Both the position numbers and the translations under genes were made by a program. From Clostridium sp. AF27-2AA (GTDB lineage: Bacteria > Bacillota > Clostridia > Lachnospirales > Lachnospiraceae): 64,000 nucleotides of DNA. The stretch spans positions 1 to 64,000 of the forward strand of contig NZ_QUFI01000005.1 of the NCBI RefSeq assembly GCF_003478505.1. The letters run 5' to 3'. The notes below the pieces were generated by a model that was given only the letters and a program-made list of their open reading frames with translations, made no database searches and was not told the DNA's origin. Below, piece after piece: positions 53,000-62,057 of this stretch (its first letter is position 1; every line of letters starts with the position of its first letter).

Positions 53000-54346
53000 A
53001 TGAAGACATTATATCTGGAATGTGGAATGGGCGCTGCAGGCGATATGCTGACTGCGGCTTTACTGGAACTGATGCCAGACCCGGATGCGGTTGTGGCAGA
53101 ACTGAACGGCCTGGGGATTCCCGGTGTGCAGTTCAGCAAAGAGGCCATGAGCAAGTGCGGCATCGGCGGAACTCATATGACCGTGAGGGTGCATGGGGAG
53201 GAAGAGTCCGAGGAGATGTTCCATCACCATCATGAGCATCACGATCATCCACATGAGCACGAGCACAGTCATGAAAGCGCGTGCCATGAGCATCACGATC
53301 ATCTCCATGAGCATGAAGATCATGAGCACACCCATGAGCACCACCACGAGCACGCCCACGAGCATACCCATGAACACACCCACGAACACGGTGATGCTGG
53401 TCACACGCATCATCACCACAGCAGTCTCCATGATATTGAGCATATCGTCTGCGGTCACCTGAACATTCCGGAGCAGGTGAAGCAGGATGTGATGGCAGTT
53501 TACGGCCTGATTGCGGAGGCGGAGAGCCATGCCCACGGCGTTCCGGTTACGGAGATCCATTTCCACGAGGTGGGAACCATGGATGCCGTTGCGGATATCA
53601 CAGCAGTCTGCCTGCTGATGAACAAGATTGCTCCGGATCAGGTGATCGTTTCCCCGGTTCATGTGGGAAGCGGTCATGTGCACTGCGCTCACGGCATTCT
53701 GCCGGTTCCGGCTCCGGCCACTGCTTACATTTTAAATGGTGTGCCGATGTACGGCGGCGCAGTGAAGGGCGAGCTCTGCACTCCGACCGGCGCAGCGCTG
53801 TTAAAGCATTTTGCCACCCGTTTTGGTGATATGCCGGTAATGAGGACCGAGGCGATCGGTTATGGCATGGGCAAGAAGGATTTTGAGCAGGCCAACTGCA
53901 TCCGTGCAATGCTGGGTGAGACGGAGGATGCTGGAGACAGTGTGCTGCAGTTAGAGTGCAACGTGGATGATATGACGGCAGAAGAGCTTGGGTTTGCCAT
54001 GGAAGCAATTTTGGCAGTCGGTGCGCTGGAGGTTTACACCGTTGCGGCGGGCATGAAGAAATCCAGACCGGGCACACTCTTGAGCGTCCTGTGTCATGAG
54101 GCGGAAAAAGAGAAACTGGTGCGCGTGATCTTCCAGAACACTACTACCATCGGCGTGCGGGAGCATGCTTGCAGCCGCTACACCCTAAAGCGCAGCTTTG
54201 AGACCGTGCAGACTCCGTACGGAGAGGTACAGAAAAAGATTTCCTCTGGTTATGGCGTGACCCGGGAGAAATATGAATACGAGGATCTGGCGCGGATCGC
54301 CAGAGAGCAGGGAATGTCCCTGGAAGAGGTGCGAAAAAGTATCTGA
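53000..54346 (+). CDS. larC: LarC, nickel insertion enzyme with long His-rich segment
   Basis: A single 448-residue frame covers both LarC1 and LarC2. In Lactobacillus these are joined by frameshifting. The N-terminus LYLECGMGAAGDMLTAALLE and the middle EIHFHEVGTMDAVADIT, HCAHGILPVPAPATAYIL and GAALLKHFA match the family. Residues about 75-140 hold some 35 histidines in HEH, HTH and HHHH patterns, likely a nickel-binding or storage segment. LarC uses CTP to insert nickel into the dithiolated precursor. LarA is not in the window. AGGGG precedes the ATG. Confidence 0.95.
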   Translation: MKTLYLECGMGAAGDMLTAALLELMPDPDAVVAELNGLGIPGVQFSKEAMSKCGIGGTHMTVRVHGEEESEEMFHHHHEHHDHPHEHEHSHESACHEHHDHLHEHEDHEHTHEHHHEHAHEHTHEHTHEHGDAGHTHHHHSSLHDIEHIVCGHLNIPEQVKQDVMAVYGLIAEAESHAHGVPVTEIHFHEVGTMDAVADITAVCLLMNKIAPDQVIVSPVHVGSGHVHCAHGILPVPAPATAYILNGVPMYGGAVKGELCTPTGAALLKHFATRFGDMPVMRTEAIGYGMGKKDFEQANCIRAMLGETEDAGDSVLQLECNVDDMTAEELGFAMEAILAVGALEVYTVAAGMKKSRPGTLLSVLCHEAEKEKLVRVIFQNTTTIGVREHACSRYTLKRSFETVQTPYGEVQKKISSGYGVTREKYEYEDLARIAREQGMSLEEVRKSI

Positions 54347-54473
54347 TATAAAACGAGGCTGTGTGCGCAGCAGCACAGAAATAAAAAGTGGCAGCAATGT
54401 GGATGGGAAGCTGGTGAACAGTTAAACAGCTGAACAGAAAGAAAACTGCCGCGGGAACGGGAGAACTTGAGAG

Positions 54474-55277
54474 GTGCAGGAACATAATAATCAGGATACG
54501 ATATTGGATGCCCTTACGTCTTACTGGACGGACCGGGCAAAGAGTTACAGTGCGCAGAACATTGCAGAGATGAATGACTGGCGCAGGGAGGCATGGAGAA
54601 AGCTGATTCTCTCCCACGCGCCTCAGAAAGAAGTGCTGCGGGTGCTGGATATTGGCGCCGGTCCGGGATTTTTTGCCATCAATCTGGCGTTGGCCGGGCA
54701 TGAGGTAACTGCAGTCGATGTGACGGAAGAGATGCTGCAGTACGCGAAAAGCAATGCGGAAAGTTATGGGGCAAGGGTGGATTTTGTTCTTCACCGGGGC
54801 GAGTTTCTTCCGTTTAAAGATGGAAGCTTTGACCTGATCGTCAGCCGAAACGTCATCTGGAATCTGGAGTATCCGGAGCAGGCCCTGGAGGAATGGGAGA
54901 GAGTCCTTGCGCCGGGCGGACGCATGATATATTTTGATGCCAATTGGTATTTGTATCTTTATGATGAGGAACTTAGCGCCCGGAAGAAAGCCGCGGAGGC
55001 GGCCTTCCGCGCAAAATACCCGGTTCACAATTATGCAGGAAATATGTCAAAGGCACGGGTGCTGGAACTGGAGCAGACCGCTTATGCGCTTCCACTTTCG
55101 AAAGAAAAACGCCCCGAGTGGGATAAAAAGGTGTTAGAAAAACTAGGTATGCGGATGGTTGAGGTCATTGAGGACATTGGCCCTGGCGTGCAGGATCCGC
55201 TGGACTGGGAGCGGGACAGTCTGAATCATACCTTTATGATCTGTGCGGAAAAGCCGGTAACGGCTGATCAGGGATGA
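54474..55277 (+). CDS. Class I SAM-dependent methyltransferase (first of two)
   Basis: Motif I is LDIGAGPGFFAINLALAGHE, followed by AVDVTEEMLQYAK, FLPFKDGSFDLIVSRN and LAPGGRMIYFDANWYL. The second methyltransferase at 60.3 kb shares the order and the FDANW motif, so the two are related. It ends 15 bases before the NikB-like permease gene and is probably co-transcribed with the importer. The substrate is unknown; a small-molecule metal ligand is one possibility. The GTG start at 54474 is the only one near a GGGAG, with long spacing, so it is uncertain. Confidence 0.85.
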   Translation: MQEHNNQDTILDALTSYWTDRAKSYSAQNIAEMNDWRREAWRKLILSHAPQKEVLRVLDIGAGPGFFAINLALAGHEVTAVDVTEEMLQYAKSNAESYGARVDFVLHRGEFLPFKDGSFDLIVSRNVIWNLEYPEQALEEWERVLAPGGRMIYFDANWYLYLYDEELSARKKAAEAAFRAKYPVHNYAGNMSKARVLELEQTAYALPLSKEKRPEWDKKVLEKLGMRMVEVIEDIGPGVQDPLDWERDSLNHTFMICAEKPVTADQG

Positions 55278-55292
55278 AAGAGGTAACGAAAA

Positions 55293-56234
55293 TTGAAGAA
55301 ATATATAGGAAAGCGGCTGCTGCAGCTGATTCCGGTGTTGTTTGGCATCACTTTTTTGTCCTTTGCCATGATGCGTGCGGCAGGCAGTGATGCCGTGATG
55401 GAACTCTATGGAGACAAGGGCGCGGTTGCTCAGGAAATCATCGATGCCAGAAGAGCGGAGCTGGGGCTGGACCAGTCGTTTTTCACCCAGTATCTGGCCT
55501 GGCTTCGTGGAATATTGACCGGGGATATGGGAATCAGCTATGTTTCGGGAAAAAATGTGTTTGATACCTTTGTTTCGAAACTGCCTGCAACCCTGTTGTT
55601 AACGGCGTTATCTATGGGCGCAACGGTTGTATTCTCTATTCCATTGGGGGTTCTGGCTGCGGTGCGCCATGATAAGTTTACAGATTATTTTTTGCGCTTT
55701 TTCAGCTTTGCGGGCAATTCTATGCCAAATTTTTTTGTGGCTTTGCTTTTGACGCAGTTGTTTTCTATTCACTGGAAACTGTTTCCGGTTATTTCCGGCG
55801 GAAATACCATGCAAAGCGCGCTGCTTCCAACGCTGACACTGGCCATTGCCATGTCTGCCAAATATATGAGGCAGGTGCGCGCAGCGGTTCTGGAAGAACT
55901 GAATAAGGATTATGTCATGGGAGCCAGCGCAAGGGGCATCCGGCCTGGCGTGATTCTCTGGAAGAGTGTATTGAAATCTTCGATGCTGACGATTATTACT
56001 CTGATGGCTCTGTCCATTGGCAGTCTGTTGGGAGGAACCGCGATCATTGAAAGTATTTTTATGTGGGACGGTGTAGGGAAACTGGCAGTCGATTCGATTA
56101 CCATGAGGGATTATCCGATGATCCAGGCCTATGTTGTCTGGATGGCGGTGATTTATGTATTGGTAAATCTGATCAGTGACCTTCTTTATCATGCACTGGA
56201 TCCCAGAATTCGTCTGGGGGTAAGGGAAGAATGA
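55293..56234 (+). CDS. Nickel/oligopeptide-type ABC permease, NikB-like
   Basis: Six membrane spans with the BPD loop YVMGASARGIRPGVILWKSV. The N-terminus IGKRLLQLIPVLFGITFLSF is typical of Opp/Dpp/Nik permease B subunits. The start appears to be TTG at 55293 after AAAGAGGTAACG. It overlaps the next permease by four bases. Nickel rather than peptide specificity is inferred from the lar genes upstream, not from this protein. Confidence 0.88.
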   Translation: MKKYIGKRLLQLIPVLFGITFLSFAMMRAAGSDAVMELYGDKGAVAQEIIDARRAELGLDQSFFTQYLAWLRGILTGDMGISYVSGKNVFDTFVSKLPATLLLTALSMGATVVFSIPLGVLAAVRHDKFTDYFLRFFSFAGNSMPNFFVALLLTQLFSIHWKLFPVISGGNTMQSALLPTLTLAIAMSAKYMRQVRAAVLEELNKDYVMGASARGIRPGVILWKSVLKSSMLTIITLMALSIGSLLGGTAIIESIFMWDGVGKLAVDSITMRDYPMIQAYVVWMAVIYVLVNLISDLLYHALDPRIRLGVREE

Positions 56235-57085
56235 ACAATGTGACCGTTCGAATTCAGAAAAAATACCGTGACAGCGTACGGATGCGCCTGTTTGTGTTCG
56301 GAACCCTGGCAGGGCTTCTGGTGATTGCTTCCGCTTTTTCCCGGTATCTTACCCCATATGATCCCTATTTACAGGATTTAAGCAATGTTAAGGCGGCACC
56401 CAGTGCGCTTCATCTTTTGGGCACAGACCGTTATGGGAGAGACATGCTTTCCAGGGTGATAGCCGGAAGCAGAGCCAGTGTGTTTTCCACGCTGCTGCTG
56501 GTGTCGGTGATTACCGTTGTGGGCACAGCCGTGGGCATTCTCTGTGGCTGGCGCGGCGATTTCACGGACACTTTTTTCATGAGGATCTCAGATGTTTTTC
56601 TTGCCTTTCCTGGCCTGGTGTTCGCGCTGGCGGTGGCAGGCAGCTTTGGCGGCGGACTGCATAACGCGATCATTGCTCTGGCAGCCATTTCCTGGCCTAA
56701 GTATGCGCGGATTGCCCGCAGCCAGACCCTTGCCCGGAAAGAAACGACATGGATGCGGGCGGTAAAGCTTTCCGGCAGCGGAACGTTCAAGATTATTCTG
56801 AAACATCTTCTGCCGAATATCATGGGGCCGGTACTGGTGACTTCCATGCTGGACATCGGAACCATGATGATGGAACTGGCGGCGCTGAGTTTTCTGGGAC
56901 TGGGGGCCAAACCTCCGGTTCCGGAATGGGGCAGCATGATGAGTGACACGCGAAGCCTTATGACCATATCTCCCTGGATTACTTTTTCACCGGGAATCGC
57001 GATTTTTCTTTCTGTTATGATTTTTAATCTTCTGGGTGATACGATCCGGGACTACGCGGATCCAAAGAGCCGGGGAGGAAACTAA
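56231..57085 (+). CDS. Nickel/oligopeptide-type ABC permease, NikC-like
   Basis: The second permease, 284 residues. It has the N-terminal PYDPYLQDLSNVKAAPSALH and LLGTDRYGRDMLSRVIAGSR characteristic of Opp C/Nik C, and the loop TWMRAVKLSGSGTFKIILKH. Five to six spans. It overlaps both neighbours, indicating tight coupling. Confidence 0.9.
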   Translation: MNNVTVRIQKKYRDSVRMRLFVFGTLAGLLVIASAFSRYLTPYDPYLQDLSNVKAAPSALHLLGTDRYGRDMLSRVIAGSRASVFSTLLLVSVITVVGTAVGILCGWRGDFTDTFFMRISDVFLAFPGLVFALAVAGSFGGGLHNAIIALAAISWPKYARIARSQTLARKETTWMRAVKLSGSGTFKIILKHLLPNIMGPVLVTSMLDIGTMMMELAALSFLGLGAKPPVPEWGSMMSDTRSLMTISPWITFSPGIAIFLSVMIFNLLGDTIRDYADPKSRGGN

Positions 57086-57870
57086 TGGTGGAACATTTAT
57101 TAAGATACGATCAGGTGGATATATCCTACCGGGGAGAGCTGGCGGTAAAGCAGGTAAGCTTTGCGGTAGATCCGGGAGAAATACTTGGAATTGTAGGAGA
57201 AAGTGGCAGCGGAAAATCTACACTGATTAAGGCCGCCATGGGACTGTTGAGTCAGGAGGGGCTGGTCACCCGGGGCGATATCTGGTATCAGGGAAAAAAT
57301 ATCACAGATTTACCAGGGAGAGACCGCCGGAGACTGAATGGGCCGGAGCTTGGCTATATTTTTCAAAACGCGGGCAGCTCCTTTTCACCGATTCGCACGG
57401 TGGGAGTCCAGTTATACGAAACGATGAAGGAACACAGCCGGATCTCGAAGAAAGAATTTCAGGACAGGGCACTGGAACTGCTGGCAAAGCTTGGTTTTTC
57501 GGATGGCATGAGAATCTTAAAAAGCTATCCTTTCGAGCTTTCCGGCGGTATGCAGCAAAGGGTCGGAATTGCCGCGGCGATGCTTTTAAATCCGCGGCTC
57601 CTTTTGGCGGATGAACCAACCTCGGCGCTGGATGTTTCGGTGCAGAAACAGGTGGTAGAGGAGATACTGATGGTGCGGAAAAGTTTTGGCACAGCTATTG
57701 TGATGGTGTCCCATAATTTGGGGGTCATTGAAGCCATGGCAGACAGGGTTCTGGTGATGAGAAATGGAGAAATGCTAGAATATGGAGAAACCAGGAAGAT
57801 TCTGACGGATCCGCAGACAGCATACACAAAGGAATTGCTTGCAGCTGTTCCGCGCTTAAGGAGGAAGTAA
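57085..57870 (+). CDS. Nickel/oligopeptide-type ABC ATPase, NikD-like
   Basis: A 261-residue ATPase with Walker A GESGSGKSTLIKAAMGLL, signature LSGGMQQRVGIAAAML, Walker B LLADEPTSALDVSVQ and the switch MVSHNLGVIE. The start ATG shares a base with the permease stop (TAATG). Confidence 0.92.
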   Translation: MVEHLLRYDQVDISYRGELAVKQVSFAVDPGEILGIVGESGSGKSTLIKAAMGLLSQEGLVTRGDIWYQGKNITDLPGRDRRRLNGPELGYIFQNAGSSFSPIRTVGVQLYETMKEHSRISKKEFQDRALELLAKLGFSDGMRILKSYPFELSGGMQQRVGIAAAMLLNPRLLLADEPTSALDVSVQKQVVEEILMVRKSFGTAIVMVSHNLGVIEAMADRVLVMRNGEMLEYGETRKILTDPQTAYTKELLAAVPRLRRK

Positions 57871-57871
57871 G

Positions 57872-58645
57872 ATGGGGCCAATTCTGAAGGTGGACAATCT
57901 GTCAAAAGTTTTCTTGCGGGGCGGACAGCAGCCGGTTACAGCGGTAAAAAATGTCAGTTTTGAGCTGATGCCAGGAGAATGTCTTGGCGTGCTGGGAGAG
58001 AGCGGCAGCGGAAAAACGACTATGGTAAGTATGATTACCCGATTACTGGATGTTACAGTGGGGCAGATTATTCTGGATGGTCAGAATATCACAAACCTGC
58101 GGGGAAAGGAACTTCGCAGTGTTTATAGAAAGATGCAGATGGTTTTTCAGACTCCGGCAGATTCCTTTGATCCGAGAAAGACACTGGGGGATGGAATCGG
58201 GGAAAGCCTGAGAAATGCCGGAATGTCCAGGCGGGAGACCCGGGCAGAAGTGGAACGGCTATTAGAGCAGTGCGAACTGTCAAAGAAATTCGCCGACCGT
58301 TATCCGCACCAGGTCAGCGGTGGGCAGTGTCAGAGGGCGGCCATTGCCCGGGCGCTGGCTATTCAGCCAAAACTTCTGATTTGTGATGAGGCGACCTCAG
58401 CTTTGGATGTGACAGTTCAGAAGGAAATCATCGATCTTCTGAATCAGCTGCGCCTCGCGCAGGGAAAACATCTGTCCATTCTGTTTATCTGTCATGATCT
58501 GTCACTGGTGCAGCAGTTCTGTGACCGTGTGCTGGTCATGTATCAGGGAGAAATTGTGGAACAGGGGAAGCCGGACGATGTGATTCAGAAACCAGAACAT
58601 GCGTATACCAGGAGACTGATTGACAGTGTTCTGGAGTTTGAATAA
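57872..58645 (+). CDS. Nickel/oligopeptide-type ABC ATPase, NikE-like
   Basis: A 257-residue ATPase with Walker A LGESGSGKTTMVSMITRLL, signature VSGGQCQRAAIARALAIQP, Walker B LLICDEATSALDVTVQ and CHDLSLVQQFCDRV. It is the second ATPase of the Opp-type heterodimer. The start lies one base after the NikD stop codon. Confidence 0.92.
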   Translation: MGPILKVDNLSKVFLRGGQQPVTAVKNVSFELMPGECLGVLGESGSGKTTMVSMITRLLDVTVGQIILDGQNITNLRGKELRSVYRKMQMVFQTPADSFDPRKTLGDGIGESLRNAGMSRRETRAEVERLLEQCELSKKFADRYPHQVSGGQCQRAAIARALAIQPKLLICDEATSALDVTVQKEIIDLLNQLRLAQGKHLSILFICHDLSLVQQFCDRVLVMYQGEIVEQGKPDDVIQKPEHAYTRRLIDSVLEFE

Positions 58646-58697
58646 TCCAGAGTCAGGAATGATACAGATAAAAATTATATGAAGGAGAAAAAGATCT

Positions 58698-60317
58698 ATG
58701 AGAAAGACAATCGCTGTATTCTTGTGTTTGGGGGTTACAATAGGGATACTGGCCGGATGCGGCAGCAGGGCCGGGAGCACAGAGAGTATAGAGCATGCAG
58801 CAGATACAGGTCAGGCAGCAGCCGGTACGAACACGGAACCGGCCGGCAGTTCGGATTCACGAAAGACCATGGTGATCGGAGATACGACATTCAACTCAGA
58901 AAACTGGGAAGAGACTGTGAATCCACATGAAACCTACAATGGCTGGGCCTGCATCCGCTATGGCGTGGGCGAGACGCTGGTTCATTACAGTGATACAATG
59001 GAGCTGGAGCCGTGGCTGGCAAAATCCTGGGAGAATGATGGAGACTGTACCTGGACCGTTATCCTGCAGGACGGGGTTACCTTTTCAAGTGGACGGAAGA
59101 TGGACGGCGAGGCGGTGAAGCAGTGTCTGGATCATCTGCTGGAGGTGCATGACAGAGCTCCGCTTGATACGAAAATCGTGGATATTCAGGCAGACGGGCA
59201 GGTGTTGACGATTACAACCAGTGAGCCGAATCCGGCCCTAATGAACTATCTGGGAGATCCTTATGGCTGTATTATCGACGTGGATGCCAGTGATTTTGAG
59301 AGAGGAATTGTAGCCGGAACCGGTCCGTATGTAGTGAAAGAGCTGGTTACGGATGACCACCTGACTCTGACAAAAAATGAAAATTACTGGAATGGAGCGC
59401 CAAAGATTGATGAACTGACGATCAGGACCATGTCTAATGGCGATACCTTATCAGCCGCGCTGCAGTCCGGTGATATTGACGCAGCCTACGGCATGGCGTA
59501 TGAGGCTTATCCAAACTTTGAAAATGATAACTATCAGTTTTCATCCGTCCAGACTTCTCGTGCGTTTTTTTGCAGCATGAATATGACAAGTCCTGTGATC
59601 CAGGATGATGCCGTGAGGAAAGCCATTGCCATGAGCATTGATAAAGAAGGGTTCGTCACTGCTCTGCTGGATGGTCATGGGGTGGCAGCAAACGGAGCGT
59701 TTCCAGATGGCTTTGCCGGTTTTGGCGGTGAACATGTGAAGACAGAAAGCTATAATCCGGAAGGAGCCAAAGTCGTTCTGGAAGAGGCTGGCTGGGTGGA
59801 CACCGATGGTGACGGTATCCGGGAGAAAGACGGCGTGAAGCTGGTAATCCGCTGGCTGACTTATCCAAGCCGTCAGGAACTGCCGCTGCTGGCGGAGGCT
59901 GTTCAGGCCAGTCTGAAAGAGGTTGGAATGGATGTGGATATCAACTGCACCGCAAATCGCCGGGAATTTCTGGCGGATATGTCCAGCTTTGATATTTATG
60001 CGTCGGCTCTGGTGACGGCACCGTCCGGAGATCCTCAGTATTTCTTTACTACGAGCTGTCAGCCGGGAATGAACTATAACTTTGGTGCTTACGATAATTC
60101 AGAGGTTACAGCGCTGATTGAGCAGCTTTCGATGGAATTTGACACGGAAAAACGCGCAGAACTGGCAATTGAACTTCAGCAGAAGATTCTGGATGATCAC
60201 GCGTACATTTTCTGCTCATTTCTTCAGATGAATATGATCTCAAGATCCAATGTGAAGAATTATACGGCCCATGCCTGTGATTATTACCAGGTTACGGTGG
60301 ATCTGGATATCAATTAG
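58698..60317 (+). CDS. Nickel/peptide-type substrate-binding lipoprotein, NikA-like
   Basis: Lipobox ILAGC, a Ser/Gly/Ala linker, then an SBP_bac_5 fold of about 500 residues: YGVGETLVHYSDTMELEPWL, KSWENDGDCTWTVILQDGVT, VAGTGPYVVKELV, NENYWNGAPKIDELTIRTM, and AVRKAIAMSIDKEGFVTALL. The early region is compatible with NikA/CntA-like proteins, which bind metal with a small chelator. A peptide ligand cannot be excluded. A methyltransferase gene follows 21 bases later. AAGGAG lies upstream. Confidence 0.85.
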   Translation: MRKTIAVFLCLGVTIGILAGCGSRAGSTESIEHAADTGQAAAGTNTEPAGSSDSRKTMVIGDTTFNSENWEETVNPHETYNGWACIRYGVGETLVHYSDTMELEPWLAKSWENDGDCTWTVILQDGVTFSSGRKMDGEAVKQCLDHLLEVHDRAPLDTKIVDIQADGQVLTITTSEPNPALMNYLGDPYGCIIDVDASDFERGIVAGTGPYVVKELVTDDHLTLTKNENYWNGAPKIDELTIRTMSNGDTLSAALQSGDIDAAYGMAYEAYPNFENDNYQFSSVQTSRAFFCSMNMTSPVIQDDAVRKAIAMSIDKEGFVTALLDGHGVAANGAFPDGFAGFGGEHVKTESYNPEGAKVVLEEAGWVDTDGDGIREKDGVKLVIRWLTYPSRQELPLLAEAVQASLKEVGMDVDINCTANRREFLADMSSFDIYASALVTAPSGDPQYFFTTSCQPGMNYNFGAYDNSEVTALIEQLSMEFDTEKRAELAIELQQKILDDHAYIFCSFLQMNMISRSNVKNYTAHACDYYQVTVDLDIN

Positions 60318-60338
60318 TTTTATGAGAGGTATTTTGTA

Positions 60339-61100
60339 ATGTTAACACAGGAACAGATCAACGAAGACTGGACAGTCCGGTCTGACAATTACAACAATTA
60401 TGTAGAAGAGGAGTTTGCGACGAACCGACCGGAAAAGTGGCTGGAGCTGATCGAGTCCCAGGCACCGGCAGAGCGCCCTTTACGGATTCTGGATGCCGGA
60501 TGTGGACCAGGTTTTTTCTCTGTGCTGCTGTCAAAAGCCGGTCATCACGTGACTGGCATTGACGGTTCGGAGGGGATGCTTGCGTATGCCAGAAAAAACG
60601 TGGCTCATTATGGCGTTTCACCGGAACTTCTGCAGGGGGATTTTGGCGCGCTGCCATTTCCGGATGGAACTTTTGACCTGGTGGTCAGCCGGAATGTGAC
60701 TCACATCATCCGGGAACATCTGAAGGTATACGGGGAGTGGCTGCGGGTTTTGAAACCGGGCGGCGTGCTGTTGATCTTTGATGCCAACTGGCATCTTCCT
60801 TATCAGCCGGGGCCGGTGCGGGAGGAGGCTATCCGCCGGGAGCGCGAAGGCCTGAAAAAATATGGCCGCGGATACACCCACGATGGCTCCTATGAGTACA
60901 TTGATAGCGAACTGGAACCGGAAAATTATAGAGTATTCGGAAAAGCCCAGCGTCCGGATTTTGACATGGGCGTATTAAAACAGCTTCCCTGTACGAACGT
61001 ATCCTTTGAGCGTGACGTGACAAAGGAGCTTTGGAGTGAGAGGGAAAAATTCTTTTATGCTGCCACGCCGCTGTATATGCTGCGGGCGGAAAAAGTATAA
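60339..61100 (+). CDS. Class I SAM-dependent methyltransferase (second of two)
   Basis: Motif I is LDAGCGPGFFSVLLSKAGHH, with TGIDGSEGMLAYARK, LPFPDGTFDLVVSRN and LKPGGVLLIFDANWHL. It resembles the first methyltransferase at 54.5 kb across its length, including FDANW. Both flank the importer genes. An ATG at 60339 with GAGAGG upstream is clear. It is the last gene of the operon, ended by a strong terminator. Confidence 0.87.
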   Translation: MLTQEQINEDWTVRSDNYNNYVEEEFATNRPEKWLELIESQAPAERPLRILDAGCGPGFFSVLLSKAGHHVTGIDGSEGMLAYARKNVAHYGVSPELLQGDFGALPFPDGTFDLVVSRNVTHIIREHLKVYGEWLRVLKPGGVLLIFDANWHLPYQPGPVREEAIRREREGLKKYGRGYTHDGSYEYIDSELEPENYRVFGKAQRPDFDMGVLKQLPCTNVSFERDVTKELWSEREKFFYAATPLYMLRAEKV

Positions 61101-61143
61101 ACGGGAGAAGGAAGAGCAAGCTGTAATAATCTGAGAGACAGTC

Positions 61144-61197
61144 AAGAAAGCGTGAAACTCTTTGTGAAAACAGAGGTTTCACGCTTTCTTGTGTTTT
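61144..61197 (+). terminator. Terminator after the importer/methyltransferase operon
   Basis: A 15-bp perfect stem (AAGAAAGCGTGAAAC and complement), extended inward, is followed by GTGTTTTT. Confidence 0.9.
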
Positions 61198-61303
61198 TGT
61201 CTAATATCAAATGTGCAAGATCAGTGCGCATAACTTCGTAATTTTGCTAAAACGTGCAATGTTATCTTGCACAAAACGAAGTTCACAAAAAGTTCACAGA
61301 AAA

Positions 61304-61346
61304 TTAGCACTCACCTATTGACAGTGCTAATAATGCGTGCTATATT
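61304..61346 (+). promoter_or_regulatory. CIRCE operator and heat-shock promoter
   Basis: TTAGCACTC-N9-CAGTGCTAA (61304-61330) matches CIRCE, the HrcA operator, with one mismatch from the consensus right half. It overlaps TTGACA (61318-61323), and TATATT (61341-61346) follows at 17 bases, a near-ideal promoter. Repression by HrcA would block it at normal temperature. Confidence 0.92.
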
Positions 61347-61466
61347 ACATGTAGAACAAAGGAAGGGGATACAGAGGGAGCAAAGAAAGAGGTTCCCGGA
61401 AGTTCCTGAAAGATCCTGGTTCCAAAGAAACAAGGTTAAGCATAGATAGAAAAGGAGAGATGACTT

Positions 61467-61931
61467 ATGTTAATGCCGAGTATTTTTGGTGAGGATATGT
61501 TTGATGACTTTATGAGAGATTTTCCATTCTTCGATGAGAATGCAGGTAATAAAATAGAGAAGAAACTTTACGGACGTCATGCTAAGAACATGATGAAGAC
61601 CGATATCAAGGAACTGGAAGGCGGCTACGAGCTGGAGATGGATCTTCCGGGATTCACGAAAGATGAGATTACCGCAGAGCTGAAGGATGGTTACTTAACC
61701 GTCAGTGCGACCAAGGGACTTGATAAGGATGAGCAGGAGAAGGAAACCGGCAAGTACATCCGCCGCGAGCGTTATGCCGGAGCGTGCCAGCGTTCCTTCT
61801 ATGTAGGTGAAGATATCACCGAGCAGGACATCAAGGCAGAATTCAAGCACGGTATCCTGAAACTGTTCGTTCCGAAGAAGGAAGCACAGCCGAAGGTAGA
61901 AAATAAAAAATATGTAGCCATTGAAGGCTAA
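61467..61931 (+). CDS. Hsp20/alpha-crystallin small heat-shock protein (first of pair)
   Basis: A 154-residue small heat-shock protein. The alpha-crystallin domain (about 40-140) has MKTDIKELEGGYELEMDLPG, LTVSATKGLD and AEFKHGILKLFVPKKE. It acts as an ATP-independent holdase. The N-terminus MLMPSIFGEDMFDDFMRDF is shared with the next gene. AAAGGAGAG precedes the ATG. CIRCE control upstream is unusual for Hsp20 in some Firmicutes but known in clostridia. Confidence 0.95.
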   Translation: MLMPSIFGEDMFDDFMRDFPFFDENAGNKIEKKLYGRHAKNMMKTDIKELEGGYELEMDLPGFTKDEITAELKDGYLTVSATKGLDKDEQEKETGKYIRRERYAGACQRSFYVGEDITEQDIKAEFKHGILKLFVPKKEAQPKVENKKYVAIEG

Positions 61932-62057
61932 TACAAATGACTGAAACTTCCCCGGAAAACAGTAAGGCTGCCTGGCCGGGGAAGAAACCGCAGCCATAAT
62001 ATAGAAGACTGAATTTGATAATAAGTAAATTTTAGATAGATAAAGGAGAGATGACTT

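Noticed and set aside
53222..53443. Repeated CATGAGCAC-like units suggesting a CRISPR or tandem repeat
   Set aside because: They are in-frame His-Glu/His-Thr codons of the LarC His-rich segment with no spacer structure.
54350..54473. Cobalamin-riboswitch-like fragment before the first methyltransferase
   Set aside because: GGGAAGCTGGTGAA and ACTGCCGCGGGAACGG recall parts of the cobalamin aptamer, but the interval is too short, the spacing is wrong and the distal conserved blocks are absent.
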